From: JBLKSS01 sp047607725
Lineage (GTDB): Bacteria > Pseudomonadota > Gammaproteobacteria > Enterobacterales > Enterobacteriaceae
Direction of reading: 5' to 3'
Assembly: GCF_047607725.1 (NCBI RefSeq)
Contig: NZ_JBLKSS010000051.1
Coordinates: forward strand, 1 to 12,363
Length of the DNA stretch: 12,363 nucleotides
Under the pieces are notes generated by a model, which saw nothing but the letters and a program-made list of their open reading frames with translations, was not told the origin of the DNA and made no database searches. Of this stretch, positions 6,116 through 12,363 are shown piece by piece. The stretch's first letter is position 1. Each line of letters starts with the position of its first letter. The translations under genes and the position numbers were made by a program.

Positions 6116-6511
6116 CTGACCATCCTCGGCATCAAACAGGTGCCGGCGGATTTGGTGGAAGCCGCGGAGTCATTCGGCGCCAGTCCGCGCCAGATGCTGT
6201 TCAAAGTGCAATTGCTGCTGGCACTGCCGACTATCATGGAGGGGATCAATCAGACGCTGATGCTGGCGCTGTCGATGGTGGTCATCGCCTCGATGATCTC
6301 GGTCGGCGGCCTGGGACAGATGGTGCTGCGCGGCATTGGCTGGCTCGACATGGGCTTGGCCACCGTCGGCGTCGGTATTGTCATCCTGGCGATTATCCTC
6401 GATCGCCTGACGCAGTCGTTGGGCCGCGACAGCCGCAGCCACGGCAACCGCCTCTGGTACAGCAGCGGCCCGCTGGGACTGATAACCCGTCCTTTTCGCA
6501 AACAGGCATAA
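6116..6511 (+). pseudogene. proW: proW C-terminal fragment (glycine betaine ABC permease)
   Basis: This is the last ~131 residues of ProW, the inner-membrane permease of the ProU (ProVWX) osmoprotectant importer; E. coli ProW has 354. Similarity starts at LTILGIKQVPADLVEAAESF and runs through the ABC-permease EAA loop (EAAESFGASPRQMLFKVQL). It continues through NQTLMLALSMVVIASMISVGGLG to RDSRSHGNRLWYSSGPLGL. The N-terminal half and proV are missing. IS21-like DNA lies directly upstream. An ATG at 6062, with GGAGGA seven bases ahead, opens an unrelated 18-residue leader (MSDLTESESVIGRDRNQQ) in frame with the ProW tail, so a chimeric peptide could be made. Without the lost helices and the ProV ATPase it cannot transport. 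Confidence 0.9.
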
Positions 6512-6524
6512 CCTTTTCCCCGAA

Positions 6525-6560
6525 GGCGGGCAACGGCAGCGTATTGCGCCGCTGCCCGCC
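6525..6560 (+). other. proW-proX intercistronic stem-loop
   Basis: GGCGGGCA (6525-6532) pairs with TGCCCGCC (6553-6560), with four more pairs inside after one mismatch. It sits between the proW stop (6511) and the proX ribosome site (CAGGAA, 6571-6576). No U-tract follows. Structures like this in transporter operons usually set mRNA stability and the level of the binding protein, but that role is inferred here. Confidence 0.45.
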
Positions 6561-6582
6561 CTAAACAGAACAGGAATTCTCC

Positions 6583-7359
6583 ATGCGTTATACCTTTATC
6601 TGTGCGCTCGCGCTCACCTCCGTATTCACCCAGTCTGTCTGCGCCGCCGCGCTGCTCGGTAAAGGCGTGGTGGTAAAACCGGTGCAAAGCTCGCTGGCGG
6701 AAGAATCATTTCAAACCGAGCTGGTTAACCGGGCGCTGCAGAAACTGGGCTACGACGTTCAGCCCACTAACGAAGTGGATTACAACGTCGCCTACACCGC
6801 CATCGCCAACGGCAAGGCGGATTTGTCCGGCTGTACGCCAGGCTGGGGCTGTGAGGCGGTCATTAACCACCACATCAAGGCCTATGGCTTGAGCGCGACC
6901 GTCGAGCATAATCAGGGAAACTATGCGGCGATCATGGCCGATACCATCAGCCGCTACAAGGAAGGTAAACCTATTTTGTATTACACCTGGACGCCGTACT
7001 GGGTAAGCGACGTACTGGTGCCGGGACGCGATGTGGTTTGGTTACAGGTGCCGTTCTCCTCGCTGCCGGGTGAGCAGAAAGGGATCAGCACTAAGCTGCC
7101 CAACGGCGCAGACTATGGCTTCCCCGTCAACAGCATGCGCATCGTCGCCAACAAACAGTGGGCCGAGGCCAATCCGGCAGCAGCCAAACTCTTCGCCATC
7201 ATGAAGCTGCCGATTGCCTATATCAACGCACAAAACGCGCGGATGCACCAGGGCGAAGCGCAAGAAGCGGATATTGAACGCCAGACCGACGGCTGGATCA
7301 AAGCGCATCAGGCCCTGTTCGACGGTTGGGTAAACACCGCCGCGGCCGCCGCCAAATAA
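6583..7359 (+). pseudogene. proX: proX, glycine betaine-binding protein with 73-residue internal deletion
   Basis: ProX is the periplasmic binding protein of ProU. The frame is open (258 residues; E. coli 330), with a signal peptide (MRYTFICALALTSVFTQSVCA) and strong similarity on both sides of one gap. At residues 77/78, EVDYNVAYTAIANG is joined straight to KADLSGCTPGWGCE. Compared with E. coli, residues 78-150 are missing (219 bp, in frame). The lost part holds Trp65 (mature numbering) of the aromatic cage that grips the betaine methyl groups, while Trp140 (PGWGCE) and Trp188 (YTWTPYW) remain. One extra residue occurs later, near LPGEQKGIS. The start at 6583 follows CAGGAA. With proW truncated and proV absent here, the locus is dead. 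I call it a pseudogene although the frame is uninterrupted. Confidence 0.85.
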
Positions 7360-7438
7360 GCGCGACACCGCGCCGTTTAGATCGTCGATACGGGCGTAAA
7401 CCCGCGTCGGCGGCGCCATAATACCGGCGAAAAACAAG

Positions 7439-7464
7439 CGAGGGGGACTCACCCCTCGTTTTTT
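7439..7464 (+). terminator. Rho-independent terminator after proX
   Basis: CGAGGGG (7439-7445), a 6-base loop and CCCCTCG (7452-7458) are followed by six T (7459-7464) and further T-rich sequence. This is a classical intrinsic terminator about 80 bp after the proX stop. Confidence 0.85.
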
Positions 7465-7511
7465 GTTGTTAGTCGGTAATAATACCCGCCCGTTGGTTAA
7501 ACGAATCCTTA

Positions 7512-8710
7512 ATGAAAACGTCCACAGATCATCCTAGTCTGAACCCGGCATTAATCCTCATCATGGCGATCGCCACAGGCCTGGCCGTTGCCAGTAATTA
7601 CTATGCCCAGCCGCTGCTGGATGCTATCGCCAGGACCTACCATTTGTCGGTGCGCGAGGCGGGGTTCATTGTCACGGCGGCACAGCTCAGCTATGCCTGC
7701 GGCCTGATGTTCCTGGTGCCTCTCGGCGATAAATTTGAACGCCGCAGTATGATAGTGGTGATGTCGGTGCTGGCCGCCATCGGCATGGTGATTACCGCCT
7801 CGGCGCCGTCTTTGCCGATTATGCTATTGGGTACCGCCCTGACCGGCCTTTTTTCCGTGGTGGCGCAGATCCTGGTGCCTTTGGCCGCTTCGCTGGCCGA
7901 TCCCGAGAGGCGTGGAAAGGTGGTGGGAACCATCATGAGCGGTCTGCTGCTCGGCATCCTGCTGGCCCGGACCGTTGCCGGCGCGCTGGCGGATCTCGGC
8001 GGCTGGCAAACCGTTTACTGGCTGGCGAGCGCGTTGATGGTGGTCATGGCGGTAATACTGTGGTTTGCCCTGCCGCGTTATAAACAGTACTCCGATCTGA
8101 ATTACCGCCAGTTGCTTGGCTCGATTTTCAGCATTTACCGGCATTCGCCGGTATTGCGCAGCCGTGCTCTGCTGGGCTGCCTCAGCTTTGCCTGTTTTAG
8201 TAATCTTTGGACCTCCATGGCGTTTTTGCTGGCCGCGCCGCCCTTTCATTTTAGCGAGTCGAAAATCGGCCTGTTTGGGCTGGTGGGCGCCGCGGGCGCG
8301 TTAGCGGCCACCCGCGCCGGCACGCTGGCAGACCGAGGTAAAGCCAAAATGACCACGCTGGGTGGTCTACTGCTGCTGCTGTTCTCCTGGGTACTGGTGT
8401 GGTATGGCCAATATCACTGGCTTTCGCTGGTGCTCGGCATTATTGCCCTTGACCTGGCGGTGTAGGGGCTACACATCACCAACCAAAGCGTGATTTACCC
8501 CGCATGCCGGAAGCGCACAACCGCCTGACCTCCGGTTACATGACCAGCTATTTCGCCGGCGGCGCCTTCGGGTCGCTGGTGTCCGCCACGGCCTACCAAA
8601 GCGCCGGCTGGAACGGCGTCAGCCTCGCCGGCGGCCTGCTCTGCCTGGTCAATTTATTGCTATGGCTGTGCGGTAGCCGTCACGAAGAGTCTGGCCTGCC
8701 CCGCGGCTGA
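7512..8710 (+). pseudogene. MFS transporter pseudogene (E. coli ygaY position)
   Basis: This is a 12-helix major facilitator exporter between proX and ygaZ, where E. coli K-12 also has a decayed MFS gene (ygaY). The first frame (7512-8465) covers helices 1 to about 10, with motif A-like PLGDKFERRSM (70-80) and the repeat-like GTIMSGLLLGILLARTVAG. It ends at an amber TAG (8463-8465) in DLAV-stop-GLHITNQSVIY, where a Gln codon (CAG) is expected. About 30 bases later a one-base loss shifts the frame near 8491-8503. The rest (MPEAHNRLTSGYMTSYFAGG...) continues in another frame to 8710. Two separate lesions rule out simple stop suppression. The substrate is unknown. The start at 7512 has no good ribosome site. 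Confidence 0.9.
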
Positions 8711-8823
8711 TCACGCGCTCGCCGCTGGCGCGGGGCGAATTCTCATGGTATTGATAAGATTCGCCACCGCGGCGCGTGGCGCCGCGCTCTTATAAGCCAT
8801 CAAAGGAAAGAAGACGATTCATC

Positions 8824-9561
8824 ATGGAGCCTAACAATGCCGGTCTGCCGGCCACCACCGCGCCCGCGACCTTCCGTCAGGGCATCAAAGATAGCCTGCC
8901 GATTGTCATCGGGTATATGCCGGTGGCGTTCGCCTTTGGCCTGAACGCCGTGAAACTCGGCTTCACGCCGCTGGAAGGGCTGTTCATTTCCTGCATCATA
9001 TACGCCGGTGCCAGCCAGTTTGTGATTACTACCCTGCTCAGCGCCGGCGTTTCACTGTGGATAGCCGCGCTGACGGTCATGACGATGGACGTGCGTCACT
9101 TACTGTATGGGCCGGCGCTGCGCCAACGCATCCCTGGCGCGCTGTCGCCCCGTAAAACCGCCCTTTGGGCTTTTGGCCTGACCGATGAAGTCTTCGCCGC
9201 CGCCATTAGCCGCCTCAGCCGGGACAACCGCAGCTGGTCGGAAACCTGGATGATAGGCGTCGCGCTCTGCGCCTGGCTGTCGTGGGTAGCCGGCACGCTG
9301 ACGGGCGTGTGTTCCGGCAACGGTCTGCTCGATGATTGGCCCGCCGTCTCGGCGGCGCTGGGCTTTATGCTACCGGCGCTGTTTCTGAGTTTTCTGCTGG
9401 CCGCTTTCCAGCGCCGGCAAAGCCTGGTACTGGCCGCGGCGCTGGTCGGCGCCTTGGCGGGCCTCTGGCTGGTATCGATCCCCATGGCGATTCTGGGCGG
9501 CATCGGCGGCGGCTGTCTGGCGGCGCTGCTATCGTCACTAAAGGAGGGTAGACGTGACTAG
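8824..9561 (+). CDS. ygaZ: YgaZ, AzlC-family branched-chain amino-acid exporter large subunit
   Basis: YgaZ with YgaH forms an inner-membrane exporter; in E. coli YgaZH exports L-valine. The 245-residue frame is full length and closely follows E. coli YgaZ in KDSLPIVIGYMPVAFAFGLN, SCIIYAGASQFVIT, LWIAALTVMTMDVRHLLYGP, TALWAFGLTDEVFAAA and GFMLPALFLSFLLAAFQRRQ. It has several hydrophobic helices with an AzlC domain over most of the length. The ATG at 8824 is chosen because similarity begins just after it. The frame could extend to 8776, but that part (MAPRSYKPSKERRRF) has no counterpart. A purine-rich AAAGGAAAGAAGA (8802-8814) serves as the ribosome region. The gene overlaps ygaH by 8 bp, suggesting coupled translation. 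Confidence 0.95.
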   Translation: MEPNNAGLPATTAPATFRQGIKDSLPIVIGYMPVAFAFGLNAVKLGFTPLEGLFISCIIYAGASQFVITTLLSAGVSLWIAALTVMTMDVRHLLYGPALRQRIPGALSPRKTALWAFGLTDEVFAAAISRLSRDNRSWSETWMIGVALCAWLSWVAGTLTGVCSGNGLLDDWPAVSAALGFMLPALFLSFLLAAFQRRQSLVLAAALVGALAGLWLVSIPMAILGGIGGGCLAALLSSLKEGRRD

Positions 9562-9892
9562 TACGGTGTTTATCATTGGCTGTGTGGTAGGGATGGCGAA
9601 TTTTTTGTTTCGCTGGTTACCGCTACGCCTGGCGGGCAACGCCGGCGGCCGGCCGCTGCGCAACGGCCCGCTCGGTCGGGTACTGGACAGTATCGGTATT
9701 GCCGCCATTTGTGCATTGCTGGTGGTGTCCACCTTACCCGATATCCTACATGAGCCTCAGCGTGCATGGCCTGCGCTGGCGGGGTTTTTGACGTTGGCGG
9801 CGCTTTTTACCCGCACCCGCAGCATCGTCATGGCGACGCTGTCCAGTGCGCTGATGTATGGCGTGGTGTACAAGTGCTTGCTGACATTTTAA
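9554..9892 (+). CDS. ygaH: YgaH, AzlD-family exporter small subunit
   Basis: This is the small membrane partner of YgaZ: 112 residues (E. coli: 111), with three to four hydrophobic helices. FLFRWLPLRLAGNAGG and LDSIGIAAICALLVVSTLPD match the AzlD family. The start is a GTG at 9554, inside the last codons of ygaZ, with a near-perfect AAGGAGGG at 9541-9548. This overlap (9554-9561) is typical of azlC/azlD pairs, which are made in equal amounts. Helix content and length look complete. It ends at 9892, followed by the AT-rich emrR control region. Confidence 0.93.
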   Translation: MTSTVFIIGCVVGMANFLFRWLPLRLAGNAGGRPLRNGPLGRVLDSIGIAAICALLVVSTLPDILHEPQRAWPALAGFLTLAALFTRTRSIVMATLSSALMYGVVYKCLLTF

Positions 9893-9970
9893 TCGGGGGA
9901 GTAAGGAAGCGGGTAAATTAACATTACCTCAACACTTATATAGACATCTAAACTTTCCAGCCTGACAATA

Positions 9971-9999
9971 TTTACATGTGTGATTACATTAGTTATTAT
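9971..9999 (+). promoter_or_regulatory. Sigma-70 promoter for emrR
   Basis: TTTACA (9971-9976) and TATTAT (9994-9999) are separated by 17 bp, each 5 of 6 to consensus, in an AT-rich stretch unlike the surrounding coding DNA. Transcription would start near 10006, 25 bp before the emrR ATG. Confidence 0.65.
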
Positions 10000-10016
10000 A
10001 CAGTCTGTAACTAATG
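9987..10016. promoter_or_regulatory. Candidate EmrR autoregulatory operator
   Basis: A perfect 9-bp inverted repeat, CATTAGTTA (9987-9995) and TAACTAATG (10008-10016), is separated by 12 bp. It covers the start of the -10 box and the predicted transcription start. In E. coli EmrR represses its own promoter by binding an imperfect dyad there, and MarR-family sites are AT-rich dyads of this size. This fits autorepression. It is inferred from position and symmetry only. Confidence 0.5.
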
Positions 10017-10030
10017 AGGTCCAGGTTACA

Positions 10031-10552
10031 ATGGAAAGTTCGTTCACCCCGATAGAACAAATGTTAACGCTGCGCGCGCAGCAAAAAAGCGATTTTCCTT
10101 TCCAGGAAGTGTTGTTGACCCGTTTGTGCATGCATATGCAGGGTAAACTGCTGGAAAACCGCAACCGTATGCTGAAAGCCCAGGGAATTAACGAAACCCT
10201 GTTTATGGCGGTGGTGACCCTGGAATCGCAGGCCAGCCGCAGTATTCAGCCGTCAGAACTGAGTTCGGCCCTGGGCTCCTCCCGCACGAATGCCACCCGC
10301 ATTGCCGATGAGCTGGAAAAACGCGGCTGGATTGAACGTAAAGAGAGCGAAAATGACCGCCGCTGTTTGCATCTGCATCTGACGGAAGCCGGCCAGACGT
10401 TTCTTGATAATCTTTTGCCGCCGCAGTACAACTGCCTGCTTTCCCCGTGGCCGACGCTGAATGAAGCGGAAAAGCAGCAATTGGAAAGCCTGACCCGCAA
10501 ACTGTTGAATAAGCTCGACACGCTTATCTCGGAAGAGGATGTGCTGAAGTGA
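10031..10552 (+). CDS. mprA: MarR-family repressor EmrR (MprA)
   Basis: EmrR/MprA is a dimeric winged-helix repressor that releases DNA when it binds uncouplers and phenolic compounds. In E. coli it controls the emrRAB efflux operon. The frame gives 173 residues (E. coli: 176). The N-terminus is MESSFTPIEQM. FPFQEVLLTRLCMHMQGKLL and RNRMLKAQGINETLFM are conserved. The recognition region is also conserved (SIQPSELSSALGSSRTNATR, IADELEKRGWIERKESENDRRCLH, about 75-118). The C-terminal ~25 residues diverge. The ATG at 10031 is taken from the match to E. coli; the sequence ahead (GAGGTCCAGGTTACA) holds a GAGG. In E. coli emrA and emrB follow directly. Here a terminator and the unrelated yfiF follow, so the regulator is separated from its classical target. 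Confidence 0.95.
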   Translation: MESSFTPIEQMLTLRAQQKSDFPFQEVLLTRLCMHMQGKLLENRNRMLKAQGINETLFMAVVTLESQASRSIQPSELSSALGSSRTNATRIADELEKRGWIERKESENDRRCLHLHLTEAGQTFLDNLLPPQYNCLLSPWPTLNEAEKQQLESLTRKLLNKLDTLISEEDVLK

Positions 10553-10573
10553 AATTTGCCGCTTGCCACAGCA

Positions 10574-10608
10574 AACGCCGCGAGGGATCCTCCGCGGCGT
10601 TTTTTTTT
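10574..10608 (+). terminator. Rho-independent terminator of emrR
   Basis: AACGCCGCG (10574-10582) pairs with CGCGGCGTT (10593-10601), with extra GC pairs in the loop region, and is followed by a run of nine T (10600-10608). On the opposite strand only three T follow the stem, so it mainly ends emrR transcription rather than the convergent yfiF. Confidence 0.88.
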
Positions 10609-10622
10609 GCGTCCCGCCGCCG

Positions 10623-11756
10623 TCAGCCGCGGTTTTGCCGCCACCATTCCGCCAGCAGAATGCCGGCGCTGACGGACACGTTCAAACTAGGTACCCGACC
10701 AGTGCCGTTGATGGCCACCGCGATATCCGCCTGGGACAGCACCGCTTGTGAGAGCGCGTCGCCCTCTTCCGCCAATACCAGCACCGCCCGGGCGGGCATT
10801 TTCACTTCGGAAAGCGGCGTGCCGCCGTTACTGGTCAGCGTTACCACGATGTAGCCGGCACGCTGAAAACGCTGCATGTCCTGCAACATATCGTCGCACT
10901 GAATGGCTTTGACGTGCTCTGCCCCACCTTCCGCGGTGCGCACCGCGGCGCCGGACTCCAGTAGGGCGCTGTCGCCCACCATCACGCCATTCACGCCGAA
11001 GTGCGCGCAGCTGCGTAAGATGGCGCCGAGATTGTGAGGATTGCTAATCTGCTCCAGCGCCATAACGCAATCGTGCTGTTTTGCGGCCACGCTGGCCAGA
11101 TAACCGTCGGCGTCAAGACCGGCGCGTTTTTTAATCAAAAAACAGACGCCGCCATGATGTTCGGTGCCCGAGGCTTTGGCCAACTCATCATCTTCCACCA
11201 CATGATAAGCCTTGCGGTTAGCCGCCATCCAGCGCAGCGCATCGCGAAACCGTGGAGTCACCGATTGCTCGAACCAGGCCCGCACGATGGCGTCCGGGCG
11301 GTTGCGAAACAGCGCCTGACAGGCATTTTCCCCGTAAACGCGGGTTTCTTCGGCACGCTGGCGGCGCAGCTGTTCGGGATCAATCTGGCTTTTGCCGCTG
11401 ATGCCCCCATGATCGGGTCCGGCGGCGTCATCCCCCGCGTAGAAGGTTTTCCACGGCGAGTCCGCGGTCTCACTGCGCGGCCGGCGGCCGGCGCTGTCGG
11501 CGCGGGGCGGAGCGTCCTGCCGGGCGCGGCGTGGCGCGTCACCTGAGGAGGAGGCGCGATCGGCACGAGCACCGCCGCGGGCGCGTTCGCCGGGCGTCTT
11601 CCACGGACTACGGCCCTCATCGCGCTGACCGCTCTTGCGATCGGCGGCGGAGCGGCGCGTGGCGGGGCGGCGCGTTGGCGCCTGCTCTTCCTCTTTGCGC
11701 ACATACATCACGCGGACTTTGCCATTTTTACCCTTTAACGAATCGCTATCGCTCAT
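10623..11756 (-). CDS. yfiF: YfiF, SpoU/TrmH-family RNA methyltransferase-like protein
   Basis: YfiF is a SPOUT-class protein, predicted to 2'-O-methylate rRNA or tRNA with S-adenosylmethionine; its substrate is not established to my knowledge. It has 377 residues (E. coli ~345). Residues 1-115 are low-complexity, rich in Arg, Ala, Asp and Gly, and probably disordered. SPWKT occurs twice (100-104 and 50-54), whereas E. coli shows one such motif. HGGISGKSQIDPE leads into the RNA-binding substrate domain (~136-212). The knotted domain (~228-370) has motif 1 NPHNLGAILRSC, motif 2 VLVLAEEGDALS and motif 3 GTGRVPSLNVSVSAGILLAEWW. The LVLG glycine of motif 2 is Ala here. The start at 11756 has a strong GGGGGGAGGGC ahead. 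It is divergent from trxC, as in E. coli. Confidence 0.92.
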   Translation of the reverse strand: MSDSDSLKGKNGKVRVMYVRKEEEQAPTRRPATRRSAADRKSGQRDEGRSPWKTPGERARGGARADRASSSGDAPRRARQDAPPRADSAGRRPRSETADSPWKTFYAGDDAAGPDHGGISGKSQIDPEQLRRQRAEETRVYGENACQALFRNRPDAIVRAWFEQSVTPRFRDALRWMAANRKAYHVVEDDELAKASGTEHHGGVCFLIKKRAGLDADGYLASVAAKQHDCVMALEQISNPHNLGAILRSCAHFGVNGVMVGDSALLESGAAVRTAEGGAEHVKAIQCDDMLQDMQRFQRAGYIVVTLTSNGGTPLSEVKMPARAVLVLAEEGDALSQAVLSQADIAVAINGTGRVPSLNVSVSAGILLAEWWRQNRG

Positions 11757-11863
11757 ATTGCCCTCCCCCCTCTAATGGGCGCGAAGATTACCCGATCTCC
11801 GCCCATATAGCTACCGGGTTAAGATAAAAGCCGGCAACTATCGAAACCATCGAACAAATCATT

Positions 11864-11892
11864 TTGTCACCCGTTATTTCTTTTACCATACT
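11864..11892 (+). promoter_or_regulatory. Possible trxC promoter
   Basis: TTGTCA (11864-11869), a 17-bp spacer and CATACT (11887-11892) match the -35 at 5 of 6 and the -10 at 4 of 6. The leader would be about 77 nt. In E. coli trxC is activated by OxyR. I looked for an ATAG-N7-CTAT type site and found no convincing one. Confidence 0.35.
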
Positions 11893-11975
11893 TTGAAAAT
11901 TGACCCACTAAAAGCGCGAATGCCACCGGCCGGAAAATTTTCGGCGCGATGGTTCCGCTCATCAGAGGCAACATT

Positions 11976-12228
11976 ATGAACACGGTTTGTGCATCCTGCC
12001 TGGCCACCAATCGCCTGCCGGACGACAGGATCAATAATGCCGCCAAATGCGGCCGCTGTGGTGAACCGCTGCTGGACGGATCGGTTATCCACGCTACCGG
12101 TGCTACGCTTGACAAGCTGCTGCAGGACGATCTACCTATCGTCATCGATTTTTGGGCGCCGTGGTGCGACCCCTGCGTTGGTTTTGCGCCGGGGTTCGAT
12201 GCCGTCGCCGGCGAACGTCGCGATAAAG
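11976..12228 (+). pseudogene. trxC: trxC, thioredoxin 2, truncated by the inverted-repeat element
   Basis: Thioredoxin 2 is a cytoplasmic disulfide reductase with an N-terminal zinc-binding extension. The frame keeps the two zinc CXXC pairs (Cys5/Cys8 and Cys25/Cys28: VCASC and KCGRC). It also keeps most of the fold up to FAPGFDAVAGERRDK, about 84 of 139 residues. It is then cut at 12229 by the element, which adds KRPVEDVLNYWWVCCMAR and a stop at 12287. The active site reads WCDPC (64-67 CDPC) instead of WCGPC. The Gly-to-Asp change is a single GGC-to-GAC transition and is damaging for redox function. The start ATG at 11976 follows AGAGG. The missing C-terminal half includes the cis-Pro region, so the protein is not functional. 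Confidence 0.93.
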
Positions 12229-12363
12229 GTAAGCGCCCCGTGGAGGACGTCTTGAATTATTGGTGGGTTTGTTGTATGGCCCGGTAAGAATATGTTCCAC
12301 TACGATGCCTAGTGAACCCGCATCCTATAAGGGACGGCTGTCAGATCATGGATAATCCGGCGA
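12229..12363 (+). mobile_element. Second copy (partial) of the GTAAGCG inverted-repeat element
   Basis: All 135 bases to the window end are the reverse complement of 5635 down to 5501, with no gap and only two mismatches (12277, and one in the CCTATAAGGGACGG stretch). The outer edge GTAAGCGCC abuts trxC codon 85. The copy continues beyond the window, so I cannot tell whether it is the same 338-bp form or the end of a larger element that encodes a transposase. Confidence 0.85.

Noticed and set aside
8463..8465. Amber codon as possible pyrrolysine or suppressed stop
   Set aside because: A one-base deletion about 30 bases later also destroys the frame, so simple pseudogene decay explains both.
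11034..11546. 170-residue plus-strand frame opposite yfiF
   Set aside because: Antisense shadow of a well-supported SpoU-family gene.
11790..11860. OxyR binding site upstream of trxC
   Set aside because: GATA...CTATC pieces exist, but the spacing does not fit the ATAG-N7-CTAT arrangement.
1..12363. CRISPR array, tRNA or rRNA genes, prophage or defence system
   Set aside because: No regularly spaced direct repeats, no cloverleaf or rRNA-like sequence, and no phage or defence proteins were found. All sizeable frames are explained by housekeeping genes, pseudogenes or mobile-element remains.

Overview
The window looks like a piece of chromosome from an enterobacterium in an early stage of genome decay, most like a Sodalis-type insect symbiont. 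The genes resemble E. coli/Yersinia orthologues closely and are GC-rich. About half are broken by recent frameshifts, nonsense changes, internal deletions or mobile-element insertions, while their neighbours are intact. The genus assignment is inference from this pattern, not from a database match.

Layout from left to right. Positions 1-128 hold a diverged mobile-element end. A C-terminal scrap of the drug exporter gene emrD follows (+, to 377). The glycerol operon runs on the minus strand: glpF (3877-3014), glpK (2975-1461) and a heavily decayed glpX (1364-407). Upstream of glpF are tandem GlpR-like operators and a possible CRP site. zapB (+) follows after its own good sigma-70 promoter. rraA (-) has lost its first codons to a 338-bp element with 48-bp perfect terminal inverted repeats (5298-5635). 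The other side of that element cuts an IS21-family istA (-). Beyond it come the 3' part of proW, a proX with a 73-residue internal deletion, an MFS transporter pseudogene, ygaZ-ygaH (amino-acid export), and emrR/mprA with a promoter, a candidate operator and a terminator. yfiF (-) and divergent trxC (+) follow; trxC is cut at codon 85 by another copy of the same element, which runs off the window end.

Gene order matches E. coli in three blocks: glpX-glpK-glpF-zapB-rraA, proW-proX-MFS-ygaZ-ygaH-mprA, and yfiF-trxC. These are far apart, or not adjacent, in E. coli. The first block joins the second exactly at the repeat element, which has no visible target-site duplication. This suggests rearrangement by recombination between element copies.

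Functional picture (inference). Glycerol uptake and phosphorylation are kept, with odd substitutions in GlpF (first NPA motif reads SPA) and GlpK (the fructose-1,6-bisphosphate-binding arginine is serine). The gluconeogenic phosphatase GlpX is lost. The ProU betaine transporter is dead, RraA and thioredoxin 2 are lost, and EmrR remains without emrAB next to it. No CRISPR array, tRNA, rRNA, prophage or unknown multi-gene system was seen. The most original object is the small inverted-repeat element family and its link to breakpoints.
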